From Devosia sp. 1566 (lineage in GTDB: Bacteria; Pseudomonadota; Alphaproteobacteria; Rhizobiales; Devosiaceae), in NCBI RefSeq assembly GCF_004005995.1, contig NZ_CP034767.1, positions 3,574,501-3,638,500 on the forward strand: a stretch of DNA of 64,000 bases, in the 5' to 3' direction. The notes under the pieces were generated by a model. It did no database searches and was not told the DNA's origin. It saw only the letters and a program-made list of their open reading frames with translations. Positions 36,141 to 46,116 of the stretch are shown here, piece after piece (positions within the stretch are counted from its first letter, which is position 1; the number at the start of each line of letters is the position of its first letter). The position numbers and the translations under genes were made by a program.

Positions 36141-39023
36141 TTAGCCGGCGGTTTGGTCGGCCCGGAGCGCCGCTTCCCAGCGGCGTTCCTCCAACTGCTC
36201 GAGGAGGTCGGGAACTCGGCTAGCGGGAATGGGCCGGGAAAACAGATAGCCCTGGCCAAGATCGCAGCCGCGCTCGTGCAGAAATTCGGCCTGCTCGCGC
36301 CGCTCGATGCCCTCGGCCACCGTGGTGATGCCCATGCTGCGCGACATTTCCAGCACCGCATTGATCACCGCCGTGTCGCGCCGCTCGCTCGAGCCGATCA
36401 GCTCCACAAAAGAGCGGTCGATCTTGAGCACATCCACCTTGAACTGCTGCAAATGCGTCAGCGAGGCATAGCCCGTGCCGAAATCGTCGAGCGCAATGGT
36501 GACACCCGCCTGCTGCAGCTTTTCGAGCGTGCTGACATGCCCGCCCATCTGGCTGATCAGCACGGATTCGGTGACTTCGAGCTCGAGCACACTTCCAGGC
36601 AGTCCCGCATTGTCGAGCCGCCACAGCACCCGTTCCGCCAGCCCCCGCTGGCGCAGATCGGCAGCCGACAGGTTGAGCGCCACCCGGCCAACCTCCAGCC
36701 CGCCTTCACGCCACGCCACGCAATCGGCCAGCACCCGGTCGAGCATGCGATCGGTGATCTCGACCGAGAGCTGGGCATCATCGAATGCGGCGGCAATGCT
36801 GGCCGGCGGCTGCAACCCGGACTGGTCATGCCAGCGCAGCAGCGCTTCAAAACCGGTCACCTGCCCCGAGCGCAGGCACAGCTTTGGCTGGTAGAACGGC
36901 ACGATAGCGTCGGTATCGAGCGCCTTGCGTGCATTGGCCAGCGCCCTGGCTCGCGCTTCGGAGGCCTGCAGCATCTGCGGCTGGAAGCCCCGGATCGTTC
37001 CGGGCAAATCCGCCTTGGCGGCATAAAGCGCCAGATCCGCCGCGCGCAGCAGCTCGCCCGCGCTTTGCGCATCTCGGGGAAACACCGCGCCCCCGGCGCA
37101 ATAGCTGACCGCGATCTGCAGCCCGTCAATGGCAACGGGCTGGTCAAGCGGGCCAAGCCGCTGCCGCGCCACTTCCATGCGCAGATCCTCGGCCGCAAGG
37201 CCCGGCGAGATGACCGCAAATTCATCGCCCCCGAGCCGCGCGACGGTTACCCCCTCAGGCGCTGCGGCCACCAGCCGGCTGGCGATCTCCTTGAGCAGCC
37301 GATCGCCGGCGGCATGACCCATCGTGTCGTTGAGCGTTTTGAAGTTGTTGAGGTCAAACACCAGCAAGCCCACGATCTCGCCGGTGCCACGCGCCCGCTC
37401 CAGCGCTGCATCGAGCCTTTGGGCATACAGCGCCCGGTTGGGCAGCCCCGTCAGCGGATCATGGAACGCCGCCCATTGCAGCTCGGTCTCGGCCTGCTTG
37501 CGCGCGGTGATATCGAGCATCGAGCCAACGAACCGCACGGGCTTGCCAGAAGCATCGGGCACCAGCACCCGGCGCGAGGAGACCCAGATATAATCCCCAT
37601 TCACCGTGCGGAACCGGTATTCCTGGGTATTCTGCCCTTGCCCGTCCCGCCCGAGCGGCTTTTCCATCCCCACCAGGGCACCGCGATCCTCGGGATGCAC
37701 CTTGTCGGCCCACCAGGCAATATTGGTGCCTTGCGCCAGTTCGGGATAACCCAGAACCTTGCCCGCAATCCCGGTCCAGGTGGTGCGATCGCGCTCTACG
37801 TCATAATCCCAGATGATGTCGTTGGTCGCCTCGGACGCCAGCCGATAGCGCTCTTCGCTGCGGCGCAGCGCCATTTCGGCCGCCACCTGATCGTTTATAT
37901 CCTCGAGCGAGCCATACCAGCGCAGCACCGTGCCGGCTTCGTCGCGCAGCGGCCGGGCCCGGGCCCGAAACCAGCGATAGCTGCCATCGCGAAACCGCAC
38001 GCGATAACGCACATCGGCAATGCTCCCGTCGCCAGTGCGAACCGCCCGCGCCCACAGTGCGCGCACCGGCTCGCGGTCATCGGGATGCATGGCATTGAGC
38101 CAACCCTCGGTAATACTTTGCTCGCGCGACACCGCCACGCACTCCCACCAGCGCGGCCCCATCTCGAGCACCCGTCCATTGGCATCGGACAGCCACTGAA
38201 TCTGGGAATTGAGCTCGATATAGGCCCGGTGATGGGCTTCGCTGCCCCGCAGCGCCTCGAGCGCCGAGGCCAGCCGCTTGCCATCGGCAGCCGTGACATC
38301 CGCCAGGCGCCGGTGATGAAACACCAGCGTCAGCGCCGAAGCCAGCAGCAGCAGGCTCCCTCCAACCAGCACCCCTCCGACACCCGCCAGCTTCAGCTCC
38401 GGCCGGGCCGGCAGCCCCGCCAATGGGGCCAGCTCGATGCCCGCACTGGCAACAAAATGGAGAAACAAAACCCCCAGCGCCAGGGCCGCACCCGCGGGCC
38501 AGGCCAGCGTCGCCTGGGCGAAGCGCTGCAGCAGCGGGCCCGCAAGCGCGGTGATCGCGATGCCCCCGATCACCGCCATCGCCAACAAACCGTAATCAAT
38601 CCGCACGATCTCGGCGCCATGCAGCGCTGTCATGTCAAAGAAATGGGCGATGGCCAGTCCCGCGCCGATCAGCACGCCCGCCAGGAGACCACGTGCCCGC
38701 TGCGGATTGGCAAAACCAACAATCCAGCCCAGCATCGTCAGCACCAAACAGAGCCCGACCGAAACCAGCGCCTCGAGCGGATTGAAATGCAATCCTGCCT
38801 GCGGCAGAAACCCGAGCATTGCAGTGAAATGGGTGGTCCACACCCCCGCGCCGGTGACCACGCCCGCCGCCAACAGCCATAGAACGCGGTCCTGCCCCTT
38901 GGCGCCGATGGCCCGCTGGGCCAGGCCGACAGCAGTGAAACTGCTCAGGATGCAAATAATGGCCGCGAGCGCGACATAGGCCGGATCATGATTGTCGACG
39001 ATACCGGAATAGACGCGCAACAT
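36141..39023 (-). CDS. MHYT-PAS-PAS-GGDEF-EAL cyclic di-GMP signalling protein
   Basis: From ATG 39023 the protein is 960 residues. The N-terminal MHYT sensor has about seven membrane helices (1-240), with motif copies at HFTAML, AHFFDM and LHFVAS. MHYT domains are proposed to bind copper and sense O2, CO or NO. Two PAS domains (about 280-520), GGDEF (about 525-690) and EAL (about 705-955) follow. GGDEF reads LGGDEF, and the EAL site EALLRW plus DDFGTGYASL and KIDRSFV are intact, so both synthesis and breakdown of cyclic di-GMP are possible. The likely inputs (O2, NO) match the FixK-rich left part of the window. Confidence 0.93.
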   Translation of the reverse strand: MLRVYSGIVDNHDPAYVALAAIICILSSFTAVGLAQRAIGAKGQDRVLWLLAAGVVTGAGVWTTHFTAMLGFLPQAGLHFNPLEALVSVGLCLVLTMLGWIVGFANPQRARGLLAGVLIGAGLAIAHFFDMTALHGAEIVRIDYGLLAMAVIGGIAITALAGPLLQRFAQATLAWPAGAALALGVLFLHFVASAGIELAPLAGLPARPELKLAGVGGVLVGGSLLLLASALTLVFHHRRLADVTAADGKRLASALEALRGSEAHHRAYIELNSQIQWLSDANGRVLEMGPRWWECVAVSREQSITEGWLNAMHPDDREPVRALWARAVRTGDGSIADVRYRVRFRDGSYRWFRARARPLRDEAGTVLRWYGSLEDINDQVAAEMALRRSEERYRLASEATNDIIWDYDVERDRTTWTGIAGKVLGYPELAQGTNIAWWADKVHPEDRGALVGMEKPLGRDGQGQNTQEYRFRTVNGDYIWVSSRRVLVPDASGKPVRFVGSMLDITARKQAETELQWAAFHDPLTGLPNRALYAQRLDAALERARGTGEIVGLLVFDLNNFKTLNDTMGHAAGDRLLKEIASRLVAAAPEGVTVARLGGDEFAVISPGLAAEDLRMEVARQRLGPLDQPVAIDGLQIAVSYCAGGAVFPRDAQSAGELLRAADLALYAAKADLPGTIRGFQPQMLQASEARARALANARKALDTDAIVPFYQPKLCLRSGQVTGFEALLRWHDQSGLQPPASIAAAFDDAQLSVEITDRMLDRVLADCVAWREGGLEVGRVALNLSAADLRQRGLAERVLWRLDNAGLPGSVLELEVTESVLISQMGGHVSTLEKLQQAGVTIALDDFGTGYASLTHLQQFKVDVLKIDRSFVELIGSSERRDTAVINAVLEMSRSMGITTVAEGIERREQAEFLHERGCDLGQGYLFSRPIPASRVPDLLEQLEERRWEAALRADQTAG

Positions 39024-39160
39024 TGAGCTTAACTGGCCCCTCAAGCACTCCCTTCTAGTGCAAAGCCATTGCAAAACCCTGAATCCAACATGTCGACTTC
39101 GGCGGCAACTTGGATCGGCGGGCGGACAACTATAGATGTTTCAGTGGGATAACTAAACTG

Positions 39161-39982
39161 TCACGGCTTTGTTACTGCGAGCAGCGCTCGGGCGCGCGCA
39201 ATAACTGGCGCGTCGATCATGCGGCCATCCAGCGCAAAGGCTCCACTCTCCTGTTGGGCGGCCGCGACGACGCGCTGGGCCCAGGCCAGCTCCTCGGCAC
39301 TCGGGGCAAAACCCGCATTGAGCAAGGGCACGACGCCCGGATGCACGCAGGTGGCGCCATCAAAGCCATGCTCGCGCGCTTCGCGCGCCGCCGCGCTGAT
39401 CCCCTCATGGTCGGTGTAATCGGCCACGCTGCGCAGCATCCCCCAAGACAGCAATCCCTGCGCCTTGGCGGCGTAATGCACCAGCAGCTTTGGCAATCGC
39501 AGCACGTCGGGCGTGGGCTGGCCGCCCAGCGCCAGCGCCAGATCCTCCCCGCCCGTCGCCAGCGCCAGCAGCCGGGGCGCGCGCGCAATAGCCCGTGCCT
39601 CAAGCACAGCGCCGGGGTCTTCCAGAATGGCCACGAGGCTAATGGGGCTGCGCCCGAGTTCACGCTCCGTCAGCTCCAGCCCTTCACCCAGCCGCTCCAG
39701 ATCTGCCGCGCGCTCCACCTTGGGGACCAAGAGGCCCACTGCTCCGGCCCGGCACGCTGCAAGTGCATCTTCGATGCTTGTGGCATTGATACGCACGAAC
39801 ACCTGCGCGCCCGCCTGCCCGACGCTGGGCACGCTCGCCCCGAGCCCTTCGCGGGCGGCAAGCTTGTGCTCGGGCGGTACGGCATCTTCGAGATCAAGGA
39901 TGATGGCATCCGCTTGGCGCTGATGCGCCTTGGCGATGAAGCGCTCGGCATGGGCCGGCACATAGAGCAGCGAGCGGATCAC
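39161..39982 (-). CDS. HpcH/HpaI aldolase (CitE-like CoA-ester lyase)
   Basis: The 273-residue protein is a CitE-like lyase. Its start region has YVPAHAERF, the metal-binding ILDLEDAV (28-35) and FVRINA follow, and later LVPKVERAADLE and CVHPGVVPLLN. This family splits malyl-CoA, citramalyl-CoA or citryl-thioesters into acetyl-CoA (or a homologue) and a keto acid. GTG 39982 overlaps the stop of the CaiB-type CoA-transferase (GTGA). A CoA-transferase and a CoA-ester lyase in tandem suggest activation of a dicarboxylic hydroxy acid followed by cleavage. Confidence 0.85.
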   Translation of the reverse strand: MIRSLLYVPAHAERFIAKAHQRQADAIILDLEDAVPPEHKLAAREGLGASVPSVGQAGAQVFVRINATSIEDALAACRAGAVGLLVPKVERAADLERLGEGLELTERELGRSPISLVAILEDPGAVLEARAIARAPRLLALATGGEDLALALGGQPTPDVLRLPKLLVHYAAKAQGLLSWGMLRSVADYTDHEGISAAAREAREHGFDGATCVHPGVVPLLNAGFAPSAEELAWAQRVVAAAQQESGAFALDGRMIDAPVIARARALLAVTKP

Positions 39983-41184
39983 GGCGCCACCGCTGCAGCA
40001 ATCGCCGCCTCGTCCAGCCCCGCTTCGCGCAGGATTTCGGTGCTGTGCTCGCCAAGGCCTGGCGCCGGCCGCCGCCACACGCCGGGCGTGCCGGAGAGGC
40101 GCGGCACGATATCGTGCATGGGCAAATGGCCGAACTGCTCGTCCTCCACTTCGACGATGATTTCGCGCTCGGCAAAATGCGGATCGGCCATGGCATCGGC
40201 TATGTTGAAGATGGGCCCCACCGTCGCGCCGGATTGGCGCATGACCGCGAGCGCTTCCTCGCTCGGGCGCTGGGCAAACCAGGCACCCACCGCCTCGTCC
40301 ACCAGGGCGCGGTGCTTGACCCGCTCGGAATTGTTGGCAAAGCGCGGATCCTCGTTCATATCGGCCCGCCCGATGATCTCGAAAATGCGCCGCGCCACCG
40401 CCGGGGTCGAGCCCGACAGCGCCAGATACTTGCCGTCGGCGCATTGGTAGACATTGCGGGGCGATGCGGTGTTGGAGGCGCTCCCCACCCGCTGCTTGAT
40501 CTTGCCCGTCACCGCATGAATGGCCGCTTCCGGACCGAGCACCGAAAACATCGGCTCGAGCAGACTAAGGTCAATCACCTGCCCGCGCGCCATTCCTGTC
40601 TGACGCGCATAAAGCGCCATGGTCGTGGCCGAAGCCCCATAGATGCCAGCGATCATGTCGGCCAGCGCCAGCGGCGGCAGCACCGGCTCGCGGTCGGGAA
40701 AGCCCGTCCGGTCGGCAAAGCCGCTCATGGCTTCCACGATGGTGCCAAAGCCGGGGAACTGCGCATAAGGCCCGGTCTGCCCGAACCCGGAAATGCGCAC
40801 CACGATCAGGTCGGCATTGCGCTCCAGCAGCGCCTGGGGCGCCAGCCCCATCTTTTCCAGCGTTCCCGGCCGGTAGTTTTCGATCAGCACATCAGCCGTT
40901 TCGATCAATTTCCACAATGCCGCCATTGCCGGCGCATGCCGCAAATTGAGCGCCACCGAGCGCTTGTTGCGCCCATAGGTCTTCCAGAACAGCGAATGCC
41001 CGTCATCACGCCAGTCGCGCAGGGGGTCCCCCTCGGGTGGCTCGATCTTGACCACATCGGCACCAAAATCGGCCAGTTGCAGGCTGAGCATATTGCCCGC
41101 CATCAACCGCGACAGATCCAGCACCCGGATGCCATCGAGCGGCCCGGTTGCAGTTGGGTCAAAGGCCTTTTGCGCGTGCGTCAT
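39979..41184 (-). CDS. CaiB/BaiF family class III CoA-transferase
   Basis: The 401-residue protein has the class III features: VLDLSRLMAGN at the start, NYRPGTLEKMG, and the catalytic Asp176 in LALADMIAGIYG. Such enzymes pass CoA from succinyl-CoA or acetyl-CoA to acids such as malate, citramalate, itaconate or oxalate. It immediately precedes a CitE-type lyase, which is the arrangement of the malyl- and citramalyl-CoA pathways. The start is ATG 41184, with a weak Shine-Dalgarno; a TTG lies one codon earlier. It is the eighth gene in the leftward string after the MalK-type ATPase. Confidence 0.88.
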   Translation of the reverse strand: MTHAQKAFDPTATGPLDGIRVLDLSRLMAGNMLSLQLADFGADVVKIEPPEGDPLRDWRDDGHSLFWKTYGRNKRSVALNLRHAPAMAALWKLIETADVLIENYRPGTLEKMGLAPQALLERNADLIVVRISGFGQTGPYAQFPGFGTIVEAMSGFADRTGFPDREPVLPPLALADMIAGIYGASATTMALYARQTGMARGQVIDLSLLEPMFSVLGPEAAIHAVTGKIKQRVGSASNTASPRNVYQCADGKYLALSGSTPAVARRIFEIIGRADMNEDPRFANNSERVKHRALVDEAVGAWFAQRPSEEALAVMRQSGATVGPIFNIADAMADPHFAEREIIVEVEDEQFGHLPMHDIVPRLSGTPGVWRRPAPGLGEHSTEILREAGLDEAAIAAAVAP

Positions 41185-41260
41185 CAATTTAACCAATCTA
41201 ACTGAGCCCTCACCGGGCCCGTCGTCTTTCTGTCTCCGGCGAAGGGTAACCCCCACCCAA

Positions 41261-41371
41261 CTCCCGGGTCCTGCCCTCCCCTCCCCCTTGAGCGGAGGGA
41301 CCAAGGGAGGGGGTCGCCGGGCCGACCCCAGCTGCCTCCACCAACCCTCTCCTCAAGGGAAGGGAGGTCCA
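41261..41371. repeat. REP-like GC-rich palindromic elements (two, inverted)
   Basis: Two pieces face each other: CCCTCCCCTCCCCCTTGAGCG with a following GGAGGG, and CCCTCTCCTCAAGGGAAGGG. The core is CCCTCC-TTGA-GGAGGG, shared with repeats at 42555, 45981 and 47636. It fills most of the spacer between the CoA-transferase and the ATPase gene. Confidence 0.55.
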
Positions 41372-41402
41372 AGCACCTACCCGCGTACGTGCTGCCCTGA
41401 AC

Positions 41403-42461
<1,059 letters not shown>

Positions 42462-42554
42462 GCGGTCTCTCCTTTGAGATTCCCCTGGCCCGGCGCTCAC
42501 TGGGAGCGCACGGGCCAAAGCCTTGGCAGGATTAAACCCCAGCCACGGGGCAGA

Positions 42555-42590
42555 CACCTCCCCCACCCGGGGAGGGTTTGGGAGGGGTTC
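42555..42590. repeat. REP-like GC-rich palindrome
   Basis: CCTCCCCCACCCGGGGAGG is followed by GGGAGGGG. It is in the 130-base spacer between the ADP-ribosylglycohydrolase-fold gene and the ATPase gene and belongs to the same family as the other spacer palindromes. Confidence 0.5.
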
Positions 42591-42591
42591 C

Positions 42592-44688
42592 TTACCCCTC
42601 GACGATCTCGAAACGGCCCACGCTCATCCGCCCGGCCGAAGCCAGCCGCAGCCCCGCCATGCCATAGGCATAGTCAGTGTCGGTTGCGGTCACGAGCTGC
42701 TGCCCGTCAACGGCCAGGCTGAGCTGGTCGCCCCGCACGGTGAATGCGATGTCGTAGCTCTTGCCGGCTTCCGCCTTGAACGGCGCCCGCGCCAGCACCG
42801 TGCTGCCGAAATCCTCCTTGAGGATCACGACCTCATCACCCTCGAGACCCGCCGCATAGAACCGGCCGGTGCCCTGCACCCGCGCGCTCACCAGCTGCGA
42901 GATGCCCGACAGGCGCTGGATATCGGCCTTCACCGTCACGTCGCGGCTATAATAATGGCCGGTCCACATATCGGCATCACCCGCCGTATGCCCCTGGATG
43001 CGGCCAAAGCTCTTGGTCCAGTGCCCCCTATTATAGGTGAAGCGCGAAATGGCACCCCATTCCTGCACTTCAGTTTCCGGCTCGATCACGGTGTGACCCG
43101 CACCACCAACGCTGAAATCGGCGAGGAACAGGCGACCCAGGAATTTGAGCCGGCCGAAATACTCGATGGAAATGCCGATCTCGTCGATCGCCTCGGCCCC
43201 TTCGGGCACCGCAAAGCTGTAATCCTGCCAACCGGTGGCCGATGGCACATCCCAGGCGCCCACTTCCTCGATCGCCCCGCTCATGGTGCGGCGCACATAA
43301 GGCACCACCCGCAGATTGCCGTCGCCATTCCAGGGGTCGAGCCAAAGCTTGAAGCTGACGGTCTGGCCGTTATCCACCACGGGCGAGAACATCGGGCGAT
43401 AGCGCTCATCGTCGAAATCCGTGCGCCGATAAAAAGGCTTCCAGAACACGCGCCCGCCCTGCCCGCGCTCGAGGCGATCGAGCTGGATTTCAAGCGAACC
43501 GCGCGAGCCCTCGACGTGACGCTCGCCGGAATGCTTGACCGAGATCTGGTTGGTGCCATCGCTGCGAAAGCCATGGGTCGAGCCGGGCAGATCGAAATCA
43601 AAGCGCAACCCGCGCCGCGTCATGTCCTCGATCCAGAGCTCGGGCACTTCGCGGCCGTCCAGCTGCAGCGCCAGCACGGTCAGCTCGCGGGCAAAGCTTG
43701 GGATATCGACAATGTTGATCGTGCCCACAATGCCCGAGGCGACAAGGAAATCGTTGATGGGCTTACGATATTTGTCCCAACCCTCATGCAGGCCCTGGAA
43801 GGTCGCAACGATCGCCGCCGCATTGCCCGCATTGCAGTCGGTGTCCCAGCCCGCCATGGTCGCGATCTCGGCCGTGCGCGGCAGGTCGCCCTCGCCATAA
43901 AGGATGGCCATGATCGTCACGCCGGCATTGGGGATGATGTGGCAAACGCCCGGATAGCGGTCATAACCCCATTCCGCTTCCAGCATCTCGCGGCAGGCGC
44001 GCCAGTTGTCCGGGTTGGCGCGGTGGAAATCGATCACCGCCTGGCATACCCGCGCATAAGTGGAAGCCGGATCAATCGTGGACATGGCGGTCGCGATAAT
44101 CTCGTCGATGCTTTTGGCCTCGAACGCCGCCGCAATCGCTGCCGCGCAGAACCGCGCCCCATTGAGCCCGTCGCCATCATGGGCCACGCTCGCAGCCATT
44201 GCCGACATGTCGGCTGCGCGCTGCGGATTGCCCGGGTTCACCCAGCCCCAGCTATCGATAAAGATCTGCCCGCCGATCTGCTCGGCCACCGTCGTGCCGT
44301 TCTGGGCAATCGAGCCCGATTGCGGCGCAGGGATGCCGGCGCGCAAATTGCGATAAGCGGTGTGCTCGGTCGAGACGCCAAACCCGCCCCACCAATACAT
44401 GCCATGCTCTTCGGCGGCATAATTGAGCCAGGTCTTGCCCACATCCGCGGCCGTTGCCTTGAGCCCGTAATCGCGCAGCGCCCGGATGAAATATACCGGG
44501 CCATTGGTGTCGTCGTCGGCGGCGAAATTCTTGAAGTCGCGCAGATACTGCGTCACCTCGCCATAGGTCTTCTGGATGCGCTCATAGCTCCAGATCGTGG
44601 GCTCGACGGGCGCGCCCAGGCGCACGCCGATGGCCTTGCCTATAAAGCCGGCATAGATCTTTTCGAGGATTTGGGTTTCGGACAGCAT
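42592..44688 (-). CDS. ADP-ribosylglycohydrolase-fold protein with large C-terminal beta domain
   Basis: The 698-residue protein has an ARH/DraG-type N-terminal part (about 1-335). Metal-site words are DDDT (58-61) and [13 protein letters not shown] near 285. The usual first motif GDALG is GKAIG here, so one metal ligand may be changed. The C-terminal half (about 335-698) is beta-rich, with a jelly-roll look ([21 protein letters not shown]), probably carbohydrate binding. There is no signal peptide, so it is cytosolic. Fused to a sugar-binding-like domain and placed in a sugar uptake operon, it is likely a glycoside-splitting enzyme rather than a protein de-ADP-ribosylase. The substrate is unknown. 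Confidence 0.8.
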   Translation of the reverse strand: MLSETQILEKIYAGFIGKAIGVRLGAPVEPTIWSYERIQKTYGEVTQYLRDFKNFAADDDTNGPVYFIRALRDYGLKATAADVGKTWLNYAAEEHGMYWWGGFGVSTEHTAYRNLRAGIPAPQSGSIAQNGTTVAEQIGGQIFIDSWGWVNPGNPQRAADMSAMAASVAHDGDGLNGARFCAAAIAAAFEAKSIDEIIATAMSTIDPASTYARVCQAVIDFHRANPDNWRACREMLEAEWGYDRYPGVCHIIPNAGVTIMAILYGEGDLPRTAEIATMAGWDTDCNAGNAAAIVATFQGLHEGWDKYRKPINDFLVASGIVGTINIVDIPSFARELTVLALQLDGREVPELWIEDMTRRGLRFDFDLPGSTHGFRSDGTNQISVKHSGERHVEGSRGSLEIQLDRLERGQGGRVFWKPFYRRTDFDDERYRPMFSPVVDNGQTVSFKLWLDPWNGDGNLRVVPYVRRTMSGAIEEVGAWDVPSATGWQDYSFAVPEGAEAIDEIGISIEYFGRLKFLGRLFLADFSVGGAGHTVIEPETEVQEWGAISRFTYNRGHWTKSFGRIQGHTAGDADMWTGHYYSRDVTVKADIQRLSGISQLVSARVQGTGRFYAAGLEGDEVVILKEDFGSTVLARAPFKAEAGKSYDIAFTVRGDQLSLAVDGQQLVTATDTDYAYGMAGLRLASAGRMSVGRFEIVEG

Positions 44689-44764
44689 GCTTGAACTTTC
44701 GAATACTGAAGAGACTGGATGAGATGCTCAACCGCGGCGCGCGACGAGCTGGACAGAGTTCACA

Positions 44765-45934
44765 TCAGGCCAAACCCAGTTCCGCCCTGGCCACCCAGCG
44801 CGCCTCCATTGCTTTTCGGTCCGCCGCCAGCATGTCCTCGACCACGGCGGTGAACGCATCGGCCGCCGCAAACAGGTCGAGCCGGTTGGCCAGGTCGAGC
44901 TGCGCGCGGTCCTCGGCCTCGATCACCGCTTCGCCATGCATGGCGCCCAGGATCGCCCCGGCCATCACCCCGATGGAATCGGTGTCGCGGCCCGAATTGA
45001 TCCCGTCCTCGATCGAGGGGCGGAAAGCGCCGTTGTTGAGCAGGCAAAAGCCCAGCGCCAGCGGCAGCTCTTCGATTGCCTGCAGCCGCGAGGGGCGATA
45101 GGCATCGCTCAGCCGCCCGACCTTGGCGGCGCTGTGATTGACGTCGTCACCCATCACCGAATAGCGCGCAATTGCCCCATGAAAGGCGTCGCACACTGCC
45201 GCATGATCTGCGCCAGTGCCGCGCAGCTGGCGCGCCAAGGCGGCAATATCGATGATGGCATCGCGCGTGCCATCCTTGGCCAATCCGATCACGGTATCTA
45301 CGATCGCATCAATCGTCGTGCCCGGCACGAAGGCGGCCGCCACTGCGGCTGCCACGACGCCCGCGGCCTCCAGCCCATAGCTTTCCTGGTGCCCGGCGGC
45401 AAAGGCGATCGCCTCGTCATAGGCGCCCTTGGGGTCGGCGGCATTGGCGACCCCGATCGGGGCGATATACATCGCGGCCCCGCAGTTCACCATGTTCCCG
45501 ATCCCGCCTTGGCGTGGATCGCAATTGGACAGCTGATGGCGCTGGAAAATCCACTTTTCCGGATAAAACAGCCGGTCGATCAGCATGGCTTCGCGCTGCA
45601 ACTCGGGCACCCAGCGTGGGGTCCAGGCAATCTGGCGTACCATGCCGTCGGCCATGTCCCAGGCATCGAGATGCCGGCGCTCCTCGGCATAGATCTGCAT
45701 CACCGCCAGGGTCATCAGCGTATCGTCGGTGACGATCCCGTCTCCCCGCACCCGGTGATTGCGCTGCTCGGGCGGCAAATCCATCTTGTGCCAGCGCGTC
45801 ATCACCGAAGTGACCCGTCCATAGCGTTCGCGGATCTGCGCGGCCGAGAGCTTTTCCACCGGGGCCCCGAGCGCGTCGCCCAGCGCCACGCCATGCAACA
45901 TGCCGCGAATGCGCGATTGGAGGGATTTGGTCAT
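44765..45934 (-). CDS. ADP-ribosylglycohydrolase family protein
   Basis: From ATG 45934 the protein is 389 residues; GTG 45946 is an alternative. It is a single ARH/DraG domain with all the main metal-binding motifs: GVALGDALGAPVE (15-27), TDDT (69-72) and GRDTDSIGVMAGA near 320. The family removes ADP-ribose from proteins or small molecules by a dimagnesium mechanism. The gene lies between the binding protein and a second, larger member in a sugar transport operon. Hydrolysis of an imported ribosyl or other N- or O-glycoside is the better guess. No ribokinase is encoded nearby. Confidence 0.85.
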   Translation of the reverse strand: MTKSLQSRIRGMLHGVALGDALGAPVEKLSAAQIRERYGRVTSVMTRWHKMDLPPEQRNHRVRGDGIVTDDTLMTLAVMQIYAEERRHLDAWDMADGMVRQIAWTPRWVPELQREAMLIDRLFYPEKWIFQRHQLSNCDPRQGGIGNMVNCGAAMYIAPIGVANAADPKGAYDEAIAFAAGHQESYGLEAAGVVAAAVAAAFVPGTTIDAIVDTVIGLAKDGTRDAIIDIAALARQLRGTGADHAAVCDAFHGAIARYSVMGDDVNHSAAKVGRLSDAYRPSRLQAIEELPLALGFCLLNNGAFRPSIEDGINSGRDTDSIGVMAGAILGAMHGEAVIEAEDRAQLDLANRLDLFAAADAFTAVVEDMLAADRKAMEARWVARAELGLA

Positions 45935-45980
45935 TTGTTTGGGCACTTTCAGTTGAAGTCTTCTACGAGGCCGGGGCGGC

Positions 45981-46101
45981 GCCTCCCTCCCCTTGAGGGG
46001 GAGGGATCGAGGGTGGGGGTTCGGGCCAATCCGAAGGCCAGAAGGTTGCGAGAGCAGCAGAACCCCCGCCCCAACCCCTCCCCCTTGAGAGGAGGAGGGC
46101 T
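45981..46101. repeat. Pair of inverted REP-like elements after the binding-protein gene
   Basis: A roughly 40-base element (CCCTCCCCTTGAGGGGGAGGG, then GGGTGGGGGTT) at 45985-46021 is followed, after about 40 bases, by an inverted relative at 46061-46100. Each half can fold by itself, and the two can also pair with each other. The position directly after the binding-protein gene suggests a role in ending or stabilising its message. Confidence 0.6.
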
Positions 46102-46116
46102 CAAGTTGCGCCGGGC

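Noticed and set aside
42523..44694. Rightward open frame of 723 codons antisense to the larger ADP-ribosylglycohydrolase-fold gene
   Set aside because: The leftward protein has clear metal motifs; the antisense product has no recognisable domain.
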